Below, piece by piece: positions 1-7,965 of a DNA stretch of 64,000 nucleotides. The stretch's first letter is position 1. Each line of letters opens with the position of its first letter. A program made the position numbers and the translations under genes. Where the stretch lies: contig NZ_NTUP01000014.1 in NCBI RefSeq assembly GCF_002561455.1, positions 87,576-151,575 on the forward strand, in the 5' to 3' direction. A model generated the notes under the pieces. The model saw only the letters and a list, made by a program, of their open reading frames with translations. It was not told where the DNA came from and searched no databases. The DNA is from Bacillus sp. AFS015802 (GTDB taxonomy: Bacteria > Bacillota > Bacilli > Bacillales > Bacillaceae_B).

Positions 1-48
1 CATTTAGCAGAGCTGACAAGAGAAACATATAAGAAGATGATCATTTAG
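1..48 (+). CDS. C-terminal end of a truncated upstream gene
   Basis: Frame 1 is open from the window edge to a TAG at 46-48 and encodes the tail HLAELTRETYKKMII. Its spacing to the polymerase gene downstream suggests a surface-polysaccharide gene such as a glycosyltransferase, but 15 residues are too few to identify a family. It could also be chance open frame at the edge. Confidence 0.4.
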   Translation, partial: HLAELTRETYKKMII

Positions 49-146
49 TTTAAATTTACCTTGTCAGTCTATACTGTATCGTGTAAGGTTTTAATGTGTT
101 ATGAAAAATAATCATTTGAAAACGTTCAAAGGAGAAAGCTTTCATT

Positions 147-1523
147 ATGTCTTATAAGAATTCTTTAACGTATTATGTTACGTTGTTAACGTTATTTATC
201 ATTCCTCTTTTTTATTTTAAAACGTATATTGGTCCTTTGCCCCTTTCAGCTGAAATTATCCTGATCCCATTGCTTGTACTGGCTTTTCTGTGGGACTGGA
301 GAAAGGGTTCAATTGAATTTAATGATATTAGCATAAAATGGTTTGTGATTGCTTTTTCTGCTTTCATACTCATTAGTCTTTTATCATTCGCTAAAGCCGT
401 ATTTTTTGTTCCTGCTGTAATGGAGACAGGCCGTTATATCTCTTATGTTGTCTTGTTTCTTATCATTTTAAAGGTCAAATTCACGAAGGAACAGTATTTG
501 AACTTTGCTAAAGTTTTTGGGGCGGCAGCAATATTCATTGGGTTATTCGGGGCACTTCAGTATGTCTTTAATTTCTCATTAAATAAAGCCGGGTTGTATG
601 CCTTACAGGAAGCAAAGGGAAGAATCGATTCAACTCTTGTGAATCCCAATTATTATTCTTCTTTCTTGAATTTTATTATTCCGACCCTGGTTTTACTGGC
701 TGTTGTATACTTCAAAGATAAGAAAACACAGTTGCTTTTCTTTGCCATCTACGGCATTTATATTGTAAACCTGATTCTCACTTATACACGTGCAGCGTGG
801 GTCACGATGGTATGTGCATTCCTTATGACCATTGTCATCATGCCAAAGCGTTTCTTGAAAGGAATTTTCAAACCTCATATTCTCATCGCATTCCTTATCT
901 TGGGAGTGTTCGTTTACTTCATGCCTGATGTTCAATCGAGAACGAACTCGGCTGTTTATGCGATCGAGAAATTGGTCTTTAAAGATCAGGCAAGAGAGCA
1001 CGTAGCCGGTCCTGATGATGAAGGCCAAGATACAGAAGAAGTAGAAGAAGAGCCATCTGTTGAAGACGAAACAACGAACAAAGCAGTCGTTTCCCGTATT
1101 ACACTGTGGAAAACAGGCTGGGTCATGTTTAAGGATAACCCGATTCTTGGAGTCGGTATGGGGAACTACTATGATCGTTATAAAGAATTCACGATAAAAT
1201 ATCCAGAGCTGGATATTGGTCATGACACTTATTCCGTGCATAACTCTTATATCAAGGTTGCTGCCGAAACCGGGACGCTCGGAATTCTTGCGTACCTTTT
1301 GGTGTATGTGATTTACTTCGTCAACATTGCGATTCTTTACTTTAAACAACCGAACACGCTGGGGAAAGTATTAGCAGCCGGCCTGTTTGTCGGATCTACG
1401 ACATATATGGTACAAAACATGTCGAACAACCTGATGTTTATTCCGCAACTAAACATCATATTCTGGTTAGTCGGGGGATTGGTTCTGACATTCCTGCACC
1501 GGAATTATAAACAATTTCAATAA
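147..1523 (+). CDS. O-antigen ligase / polysaccharide polymerase family membrane protein
   Basis: This 458-residue protein is mostly hydrophobic, with about 10-12 predicted membrane segments. It carries the TRAAW-type motif near residue 212 that is typical of the Wzy_C (O-antigen ligase, WaaL/Wzy) family, in which members join or polymerise lipid-linked glycans on the outer face of the membrane. A long loop at about residues 285-315 is strongly acidic (DDEGQDTEEVEEEPSVEDE), which is unusual for the large extracellular loop. The start has AAAGGAG about 12 bases upstream. In a Gram-positive cell the likely role is making a secondary cell-wall polysaccharide or capsule, which fits the SLH-protein neighbours because SLH domains bind such polymers. 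The substrate cannot be told from the sequence. A terminator follows. Confidence 0.75.
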   Translation: MSYKNSLTYYVTLLTLFIIPLFYFKTYIGPLPLSAEIILIPLLVLAFLWDWRKGSIEFNDISIKWFVIAFSAFILISLLSFAKAVFFVPAVMETGRYISYVVLFLIILKVKFTKEQYLNFAKVFGAAAIFIGLFGALQYVFNFSLNKAGLYALQEAKGRIDSTLVNPNYYSSFLNFIIPTLVLLAVVYFKDKKTQLLFFAIYGIYIVNLILTYTRAAWVTMVCAFLMTIVIMPKRFLKGIFKPHILIAFLILGVFVYFMPDVQSRTNSAVYAIEKLVFKDQAREHVAGPDDEGQDTEEVEEEPSVEDETTNKAVVSRITLWKTGWVMFKDNPILGVGMGNYYDRYKEFTIKYPELDIGHDTYSVHNSYIKVAAETGTLGILAYLLVYVIYFVNIAILYFKQPNTLGKVLAAGLFVGSTTYMVQNMSNNLMFIPQLNIIFWLVGGLVLTFLHRNYKQFQ

Positions 1524-1536
1524 GCACAAAATCTAG

Positions 1537-1565
1537 GCCCGTGGTGATAACCACGGGCTTTTTTG
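1537..1565 (+). terminator. Intrinsic terminator after the polymerase gene
   Basis: GCCCGTGGT pairs with ACCACGGGC across a 4-base loop, followed by TTTTTT. Confidence 0.85.
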
Positions 1566-1682
1566 TGTTGTTTGAGAGGCATATAGTGCGAAAATACCAG
1601 GTTAATATCCCGATTTTTTGTTACATTTCTGTAAACTTTATCATCTTAATGGAAAATAAATAGAGAAATATGTAAAAAACAG

Positions 1683-1710
1683 TTGAAATATCCAACGAGT
1701 TTGGTAGAAT
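1683..1710 (+). promoter_or_regulatory. SigA-type promoter of the S-layer gene
   Basis: TTGAAA and TAGAAT are separated by 16 bases. The implied transcript has a leader of about 225 bases before the SLH protein start at 1944. Long leaders are common on S-layer mRNAs. No known riboswitch was recognised in the leader. Confidence 0.6.
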
Positions 1711-1943
1711 AGAATTCGAGCTTAATAATTTCTAATTCTAGCAAGTACTACCTAAATAACCTTTATTAACTACATAGTCCTTATATTACCATATTTTAAT
1801 GAAATATCAGGAATTTTTCTGGGGTTAAGGTCATAGGTTAAGTCTTGTGTGAATTAAGTTATTAACACAACCAATCATTAATCGATCACAAGTCGGTTAA
1901 AAATGACAAAATAGTAAACACAAAACAGGGAGGAACTTTTAAC

Positions 1944-4439
1944 ATGACTTATCAACCAAAGTCTTATCGCAAGTTCGTTGCGACTGCTGCAACCGCTACT
2001 TTAGTAGCATCAGCTATCGCTCCAGCAGCTTCTGCTGCAACATTCACAGATGTATCTGATCGCTACAAGGAAGCTGTTGATTATTTAGTAGAAAACGGAG
2101 TAGCTCAAGGTACTGCAGAAGCAAAATTCGGTACTGCTGATTCAATCAAACGTGTTGACGCTGCTGTTATGGTTGCACGTCTACTTGATTTAGAAGATGC
2201 TGACGCTCCAGATGCTGGATTCACTGACGTTCCTGATCGTGGACAATGGGCAGTAAATGCTCTTAAAGAAAAAGGAATTATCAATGGTAAAACAGCTACT
2301 AGCTTCGGTTCACAAGATTCTATGACTCGTGCTGAAATGGCAAAAGTTATTGCAAATGCATACGAACTAACTGGAAGCGAAGACCTACCATTTACGGATG
2401 TTTCAGCTACTTTTGAAACATACGTGAAAGCGATCTTTGAAGCTGGTATTACTCAAGGTAAAACTGATACACAATTCGGATCTAACCAAGATGTAACTCG
2501 TGGGGAATTTGCTCTTTTCGTTCATCGTGCTGAAATGATGGAAGATGAAGTTGTTGCTCCTGAAGTTACTAGTGTAAGTGCGATTAACGCTACTGAAGTT
2601 GTTGTTGACTTCTCTGTTCTTGTAGATAAAGATAGTGCAGAAACTGAAGCTAATTATGCTATCGGTGCTAATAACCCAAGTTCAGCTACTTTGAATGCTG
2701 ATAAAAAATCAGTTACTTTAAAGTTTGCTGATGCTACTCAAGTTGAAGTTGACAATGCAGTATTTGTTGTTGAGCCAGTTAAGACAGCTGCTGATACTTC
2801 AGTTGAAACAGCTAAATTCACAAAAGTTTTCTCTTATGAAGATACAGTTCGCCCAATGGTATCTGGAGTTTCATATCCATCAAATTCTAGTTCGAAAGTT
2901 ATGCTATCAGAAGCAGTAAAAGCTACTGATGGTGCTGATTTAGAACAATACATTACTATCACAGATTCTAAAGGAAATGACGTTTCGGATTCTGGTTTAT
3001 ATACATTAGCAACTGATAAAAAATCTTTTGCAGTCAATACTGCGTCATTCACTAAAGATGAAACTTATACTCTTTCAATCGTTGGATTAAAAGACTTAGG
3101 AGATAACCTTATCTCTCCAAACCCAGCTGTTGTTTCAATTATTAAAACAGAAGTTGATGCTCTTAAACCAAAAGTTGAAAGTGTTACTGCTTTAGACACA
3201 GATAAATTCAAAGTTGTTTTCTCAGAAGCAATTGATACTTCTTCTGATTACTTCACTTATTCTGTTGACGGTGCGGCTGCTGTAGTTGTTAACAGCGGTA
3301 ATGCAACAATGAATGAAGCTAAAACTGAATTCACAGTTAACTTAGGTTCTGCCTTATCAGCTGGACCTCACTCAATTGCTATCGATGCCTATGCTGATCC
3401 ATCTTCAAACGACGGTGATGCATTCAGCAAATTAATTAACTTCCAAGCTGACACTACTAACCCATCAGTTGTTTCGACTTCAATTGAAACTGTTAGTAAT
3501 GTTCGTTATGTAGCTGTTAAGTTCAGTGAAGAAGTTACACTTACTGGTGCTGATCTTGACTTCTCATTCGTTCAAGATGGAGTACTAAACAGTGGAACAA
3601 TCGATTCTTCTGCCCTTTCACTTTCAGATTTAGATGAAGATGGAATGAATGAAACAGTACTTATCAATACAGAAGATTACGATGGTTCAGGTGCTAAGCT
3701 GAAATCTGGTGAATATACAATTTCACTTCCTGCTGCATTAGTTACTGATACTTCTCAAAATACTAATGACAATACTGCTTCTTCAGTAAAAGTAACACTT
3801 GGAGATTTAACTTCTACTGATACAACTAAACCTGGTATTTCTTCAATTGCATCACAAGCTTCAAACAATAATACAATTGAAGTAACATTCAGTGAAGAAG
3901 TATCAAATGAAACGGCTTTAAATCTTGCAAACTACACAATTGAAGGTAAGCAAGTATTTGAAAAAGCTGTATTTATTGGAGATAAGAAAACTGTACGTTT
4001 AACTCTTAAAGAGGGTGCAGTTAAATTGAACGGTGACTATCAACTAGAAGTTATGAACATTAAAGATAAAGCTGGAAATAAAATGGATAACTACACTGTT
4101 ACCAAGCCATTAACTGAAAATGCTCTTCCTGCTTTAAAAACAGCAGTATTAACAGAAAATGATGTTATTACGCTTACTTTCAGCGAAAATATGAACGTTT
4201 CTAGTATTGAAGAAGCTCTTGCAGAGGCAGACTTCAAAGTATTAGTAAATGGCGTTGAAGAAACTGGTGTTACAGAAGCATCAACTGACGGTAAAACATT
4301 CACTCTAACTTTAAGTGATGCGTTAACGTCTGCTGAGTACAATTCTACTATCAGCATCAAACCAACAGTTGATTTCGATGTAGAAGATGCTAATGGCAAT
4401 GCACATCCTACATTTGATTCAGTTGTTGTATCAAAATAA
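1944..4439 (+). CDS. S-layer protein with three SLH domains and Ig-like repeats
   Basis: This 831-residue secreted protein has a signal peptide (KKxx-like basic start, Ala-rich core, cleavage probably after ...AASA at about 31). Three SLH domains follow at about residues 32-200, each with the FTDV...A...L...G...G repeat pattern. They anchor the protein to pyruvylated cell-wall polysaccharide. The rest is a series of beta-rich Ig-like units with recurring 'VxxVxFSExV' cores, as in SbsA-type Ig domains of S-layer proteins. There are no cysteines and the codon use is strongly biased, which suits a highly expressed main S-layer subunit. The start follows GGGAGGA. The long leader, strong promoter and strong terminator fit high expression. 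SecA2 and SlaP encoded at 20-23.6 kb probably export it. An S-layer-associated protein rather than the main subunit is the alternative. Confidence 0.85.
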   Translation: MTYQPKSYRKFVATAATATLVASAIAPAASAATFTDVSDRYKEAVDYLVENGVAQGTAEAKFGTADSIKRVDAAVMVARLLDLEDADAPDAGFTDVPDRGQWAVNALKEKGIINGKTATSFGSQDSMTRAEMAKVIANAYELTGSEDLPFTDVSATFETYVKAIFEAGITQGKTDTQFGSNQDVTRGEFALFVHRAEMMEDEVVAPEVTSVSAINATEVVVDFSVLVDKDSAETEANYAIGANNPSSATLNADKKSVTLKFADATQVEVDNAVFVVEPVKTAADTSVETAKFTKVFSYEDTVRPMVSGVSYPSNSSSKVMLSEAVKATDGADLEQYITITDSKGNDVSDSGLYTLATDKKSFAVNTASFTKDETYTLSIVGLKDLGDNLISPNPAVVSIIKTEVDALKPKVESVTALDTDKFKVVFSEAIDTSSDYFTYSVDGAAAVVVNSGNATMNEAKTEFTVNLGSALSAGPHSIAIDAYADPSSNDGDAFSKLINFQADTTNPSVVSTSIETVSNVRYVAVKFSEEVTLTGADLDFSFVQDGVLNSGTIDSSALSLSDLDEDGMNETVLINTEDYDGSGAKLKSGEYTISLPAALVTDTSQNTNDNTASSVKVTLGDLTSTDTTKPGISSIASQASNNNTIEVTFSEEVSNETALNLANYTIEGKQVFEKAVFIGDKKTVRLTLKEGAVKLNGDYQLEVMNIKDKAGNKMDNYTVTKPLTENALPALKTAVLTENDVITLTFSENMNVSSIEEALAEADFKVLVNGVEETGVTEASTDGKTFTLTLSDALTSAEYNSTISIKPTVDFDVEDANGNAHPTFDSVVVSK

Positions 4440-4478
4440 TAAAATTAGTAAGAGATGGTTTCTTGCTATAAAAAGAAA

Positions 4479-4517
4479 AGTCCTGTGGAGAATAACATCT
4501 CTACAGGGCTCTTTTTT
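4479..4517 (+). terminator. Intrinsic terminator of the S-layer gene
   Basis: A 12-bp stem (AGTCCTGTGGAG / CTCTACAGGGCT) is followed by a run of T. It separates the S-layer unit from the AT-rich island downstream. The 330 bases after it (4520-4850) are AT-rich with no gene or clear signal that I can see. Confidence 0.85.
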
Positions 4518-4851
4518 AAGTACGGAAATTTTAGATGGTAAGTAACTGAGTATAAAATACCAGACTACATTAATTATTATGACTCGCATTCAAAGGCCTT
4601 AGCATTATTGATATTAAGGATGTTGAAAGAAATTAACTTGTATTTGAGGTTTTTTTTATTGTTGCGGCGAACCTAATCGGAATTTTGAGTAACACTAAAA
4701 CCATTTAAATCAAGTTTATTAGGAAATTAAATCAGATTCAGTAATTGGAATTGGTTATAACCAGAATATTCATTTATATCAAAAACCATTTATTATTACC
4801 TAAAAATAATTTCATATTCCTGAATATTTGTAGTCTTTATCAACAAACACT

Positions 4852-4899
4852 AGCATACGAACCCATCCCCTTGTGGTGTGGATTCATATGCTATTTTTT
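4852..4899 (+). terminator. Terminator-like hairpin in the leader of the small recombinase gene
   Basis: AGCATA.GAA.CCA pairs with TGG.TTC.TATGCT (two mismatches) and is followed by ATTTTTTA. It lies directly upstream of a 16-codon ORF and the recombinase start, so it may act as an attenuator, or it may end a transcript from upstream. Confidence 0.55.
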
Positions 4900-4950
4900 A
4901 TGGAGGTGAATATAACCGAACTACAATACTTCAGTAAGGAGGTGAACTAA
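4900..4950 (+). CDS. Possible 16-codon leader peptide before the small recombinase
   Basis: ATG at 4900 opens MEVNITELQYFSKEVN and ends with TAA at 4948-4950, two bases before the GTG of the recombinase. Its last codons contain the recombinase ribosome site AAGGAGGTGA, so translation of the leader would pass through it. The leader has no clear ribosome site of its own in front of the ATG, which argues for caution. This is a candidate only. Confidence 0.3.
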   Translation: MEVNITELQYFSKEVN

Positions 4951-4951
4951 A

Positions 4952-5365
4952 GTGAAATCAGGAAAACATACAAATTCCATTTACTATGCTCGAAGAGGAA
5001 TCTACAGTAATAATCATTCCTCGAACCGAAAAATAACTTATGGAACAATTACGATGGAGACAACAGTGTCATATATCAGGACAGCAACCTTAAATCCTGA
5101 ACAACTTCATCAACAACAAAGTTCCATTCTTGAGTATGTTCAAGAAAACAATCTTAAGCTACTAAAGCAATTCCAAGACATTGCTGTTTCTGGAAGTGAT
5201 GATCGGAAGGATGGTCTAAAACAAATGCTTGAGTATATTAAGGTTAATGATGTAGATGTAGTTATAGTATACTCACTGAACCGATTCGGAAGAGGTGCTG
5301 CAAGTTTATTAGAAGTTCTATTTCAACTTAAAGCAAATGGAACTGAAATTATCACTTTAAATTAA
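4952..5365 (+). CDS. Short serine-recombinase catalytic-domain fragment lacking the catalytic serine
   Basis: This 137-residue protein starts at GTG with a near-perfect AAGGAGGTGA site. An in-frame ATG at 5054 (METTVSYIRT) is the start that best fits the family. Residues 35-137 match the first part of a serine-recombinase (resolvase) catalytic domain: SYIRTAT aligns with the YxRVS motif, then DRKDGLKQML, then the LNRFGR arginine motif. The position of the nucleophilic serine is occupied by alanine (YIRTA). The domain stops before its helix E and there is no DNA-binding region. By family knowledge it should not cut DNA. It may be a decayed gene, or a regulatory partner of the large recombinase downstream. 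Copies of ACTTCAGTAAG flank it. Confidence 0.6.
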   Translation: MKSGKHTNSIYYARRGIYSNNHSSNRKITYGTITMETTVSYIRTATLNPEQLHQQQSSILEYVQENNLKLLKQFQDIAVSGSDDRKDGLKQMLEYIKVNDVDVVIVYSLNRFGRGAASLLEVLFQLKANGTEIITLN

Positions 5366-5366
5366 T

Positions 5367-5416
5367 ACTTCAGTAAGAATTCTTAGCCCTAGTTATGGTT
5401 AAGTGCTTACTGAAGT
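5367..5416. repeat. 11-bp perfect inverted repeat after the small recombinase
   Basis: ACTTCAGTAAG (5367-5377) and CTTACTGAAGT (5406-5416) are perfect inverted copies. A third, direct copy is at 4928-4938, in front of the gene. The pair could fold as a hairpin followed by TTTAATTTG, or could be recombinase binding sites. Confidence 0.6.
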
Positions 5417-5602
5417 TTAATTTGATTAAAAAGAGTAGTTGAACTAAGTATGTCAGAAACATAAGTTTACCAATTTACCCAATTAATCATCGATTAAAGT
5501 GTTTTCTGTCGGTGCTCGTCACACCGGCAATGAGTTAAGAATTTTTTTATTGTGAAATGATTACCAAGAAGTTAGTTTTTGGATTTACTGCAATTACTAA
5601 TC

Positions 5603-5682
5603 AACTAGTTAACTAATTGAGAAGTTAACTGAAAGGCTAGAGTTAACTGAAAGCTAGAGTTAACCTTAACTAGTTAACTAGT
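5603..5682. repeat. Cluster of AGTTAACT repeats and a 14-bp palindrome upstream of the fused recombinase
   Basis: AACTAGTTAACTAATT (5603-5618), AGTTAACTGAAAGGCTAG (5623-5640), AGTTAACTGAAAGCTAG (5641-5657), AGTTAACC (5658-5665) and the palindrome ACTAGTTAACTAGT (5669-5682) stand in a row just before the ribosome site GAGGTGA (5687-5693). Repeats of this sort beside a recombinase gene are plausible operator or recombination sites. The function is not known. Confidence 0.6.
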
Positions 5683-5703
5683 GGTTGAGGTGAATTTAAA
5701 CTA

Positions 5704-7551
5704 GTGGAAAAAACAATTACCTATGGACGCAAATCCATAAACCCTAAAGGATTTGTCAGCGAGAAAGACAGTATACGCTACCAAGAACAGGTAATGGAAG
5801 AGTATGCTCTTAACCACAATATGGAGATTGTAGCGAAATATAGCGACATTGGTTACTCTGGTGCTAACACTCAAAGGCCAGAGTTAATAGAAATGCTCGA
5901 ATTTCTCCAGAATGAGGAAGAAAAAGTGGATGTTCTCCTCTTCTATACTGTTGACCGGTTGGGCCGAGATTTGAGAAATAACATCAATCTAGTATTACAA
6001 ATAAGTGATTTGGTGAAAAAAATTGTATTTGTAGTTGAGGGTATAAGCAACGACTATGAGCATTTCAAAATGTTTCTGATATTGAAATCTATAGTTGCTG
6101 AGGAAGAACGTATAAATTTGCTCAACCGTTTCGCTAGTGCTCGTTGGACCAAAGTAACGAGCAGACAAATTTTCAATGGAGCAAAGAAGCCCCTAGGATA
6201 TGTTCAAAAAGGGGAAGAACTAAGAAAAGCAACAATCGAAGAGACGAAAGATCTTAAAGAGATTCAGGGTCTCGAAGCATTAAATTACATTATCCTAGCA
6301 TATCTCTCGAATCAATCTATCAGTCAGATTGCAAAGAATCTGAGTAGAAACTTTGGATTAACTCGTTCAGGTAAGAAATGGGACAAAAATTCAGTCGCAT
6401 ATATTCTGAGAAATGATATATATGCTGGAATTTTGAGCGGTAGGATGAAAGGAGAAAGATATGAGGTACCAACAAATAAGGTGGAACCGCTACTCTCAAA
6501 GACGACTTATGAGTTTATCCAGGCCAGGTTAAAGAACACCATTAAAGGTAGGCAACCGAAAAACAATGCCCTTGCCTTGTTAAGTGTTTGCATTCATTGC
6601 TTAAAACCTGTCTCTCAGGTGGGGCCACTGATCAGTTGCCCGGAATGTAAAAGGTCGATGGAGATTGAAGACATCTCCAGTGCAGTTGAGAGAAATTTAA
6701 TCGATTACCTTTTAGGTAGTTATGAATTTACAGATAAAGAAGGGTATGTGCTAAAAGGATTTCTAGAAGATGAAGCGAGATCTGCTTATCAGGGAAAGAA
6801 GCGTGAAGGATATGAATCGCTACTTACTCTAATAAACCAAGGGAAAGTAGACGTTATAGTAGTCACCTTCTTTAACAGACTGGCTCGAAAATCAGAAGAT
6901 ATGCTTAATATCCTTCTACTACTGAAATCGAAAAATATTGAATGTATAAGTGTGGGTCAGGGGAAACGCCTCTCTATGATGAGTCATAATGAAATTGCGA
7001 TTGAAGCTATTATGGCCGAAGAGGAAGATAAGAATCTTACCAGAAGGATCCATACCTCTAAGGGGATTTCTATAGCAAAGGGAGAATACCTGACTAAACC
7101 TGCCTTGGGATATAGAAGAACTGCAAATAGATCCTTAGAGATTGTAGATGAAGAAGCGGAGGTTGTAAGAAGTATCTACAATTATTATCTTGAAGGTATT
7201 CCACCAAAGGAGATCGCAAAGCTTTTAAATACTACCCAGGCAGCGGGTAGAAAATGGACCACTCAAACGGTGGAGGATGTATTAACAAATCCTGTGTATA
7301 CAGGAAAGTATGTTAAAAGAAAAATACTTGAGGACCGTACTGTTGAATTTGAGAAACTGTCTTCAAGTGAGCACGAACCCTTAGTGGACGAGGAAATGTT
7401 TTATAGAGTTGCTCAAGAGGTCAACGAAGGCAGGAAAAAGAGAGGAAAAAAGAAATACCAAAAGCATCACCATTTGTTTAAAGGTGTTCTTTGCTGCCCT
7501 CAGTGCCATAAAATGATTAACAAAATCAATCAAAATTATAGTAAATATTAG
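5704..7551 (+). CDS. Tandem-fused large serine recombinase (two recombinase units in one chain, second one incomplete)
   Basis: This 615-residue protein starts at GTG behind GAGGTGA. Unit 1 (about 1-340) is complete: catalytic YGRKS with the serine at residue 11, DIGYSGA, VDRLGR, a Recombinase domain (about 150-270) and a zinc ribbon CIHC...CPEC (about 297-320). Unit 2 (about 340-615) begins part-way into a second catalytic domain: FLEDEARSAYQGKKREGY and FFNRLAR are present, but the N-terminal strand with YxRxS is missing. A second Recombinase domain follows (TKPALGYRR..., about 450-560), then a lone CCPQC half-ribbon where the protein stops. A normal large serine recombinase would continue about 100 residues further. 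Unit 1 may still be active. Neighbours suggest a decayed mobile element. Whether fusion came from tandem genes or duplication cannot be told here. Confidence 0.75.
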   Translation: MEKTITYGRKSINPKGFVSEKDSIRYQEQVMEEYALNHNMEIVAKYSDIGYSGANTQRPELIEMLEFLQNEEEKVDVLLFYTVDRLGRDLRNNINLVLQISDLVKKIVFVVEGISNDYEHFKMFLILKSIVAEEERINLLNRFASARWTKVTSRQIFNGAKKPLGYVQKGEELRKATIEETKDLKEIQGLEALNYIILAYLSNQSISQIAKNLSRNFGLTRSGKKWDKNSVAYILRNDIYAGILSGRMKGERYEVPTNKVEPLLSKTTYEFIQARLKNTIKGRQPKNNALALLSVCIHCLKPVSQVGPLISCPECKRSMEIEDISSAVERNLIDYLLGSYEFTDKEGYVLKGFLEDEARSAYQGKKREGYESLLTLINQGKVDVIVVTFFNRLARKSEDMLNILLLLKSKNIECISVGQGKRLSMMSHNEIAIEAIMAEEEDKNLTRRIHTSKGISIAKGEYLTKPALGYRRTANRSLEIVDEEAEVVRSIYNYYLEGIPPKEIAKLLNTTQAAGRKWTTQTVEDVLTNPVYTGKYVKRKILEDRTVEFEKLSSSEHEPLVDEEMFYRVAQEVNEGRKKRGKKKYQKHHHLFKGVLCCPQCHKMINKINQNYSKY

Positions 7552-7709
7552 AGGTGTTTTTTCCCATTCTCATTTCCAAAATGACTTGATTGGCATATGT
7601 TTTTGGAGAGAGAGATTTGACAACCATCCTTTCCTTTTATAGAAATGGTTAATTTTAATCGCTCAGTTTTTGTGGTAAGCGAACTAGTTATTCTATGGTT
7701 TGCTTGACT

Positions 7710-7811
7710 CCCATAGGAAAAGAGGCTTTTAGTGTATTGAGCTGAAAGAGAAATAGGGGAACGAACATCTATTTGCAGCACTCCATCCCTATTTTCTGGT
7801 TTTCCTATGGG
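7710..7811. repeat. Nested inverted repeats downstream of the recombinase (gene-free stretch 7552-7941)
   Basis: CCCATAGGAAAA (7710-7721) and TTTTCCTATGGG (7800-7811) form a perfect 12-bp inverted pair. Inside it AGAAATAGGG and CCCTATTTTCT form a second, near-perfect pair. The whole 102 bases could fold into one long rod on either strand. No convincing gene was seen in the surrounding 390 bases. It may be the end of a small transposable element, a recombination site or a structured RNA. Confidence 0.5.
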
Positions 7812-7965
7812 ATGGGTTATCATGGGTCTGCCTTTTCATTAACCCTGCATTAGATTTTTCTAACACTCCTAATACCCTAAGTATTAAGTTGAAAATAATT
7901 TGACCGAAATTATTAGTAGATTAAAATTTTAGGAGGTTATTATTATTAATCATCATGTCAAGGGA

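Noticed and set aside
693..1349. 218-codon open frame on the minus strand inside the polymerase gene
   Set aside because: It is antisense to a well-supported membrane protein, has no ribosome site and a composition that mirrors the plus-strand codons.
7548..7823. 91-codon minus-strand frame after the recombinase
   Set aside because: No family match that I can recognise, no ribosome site, and it spans the inverted repeat at 7710-7811. I treat it as open frame caused by the repeat.
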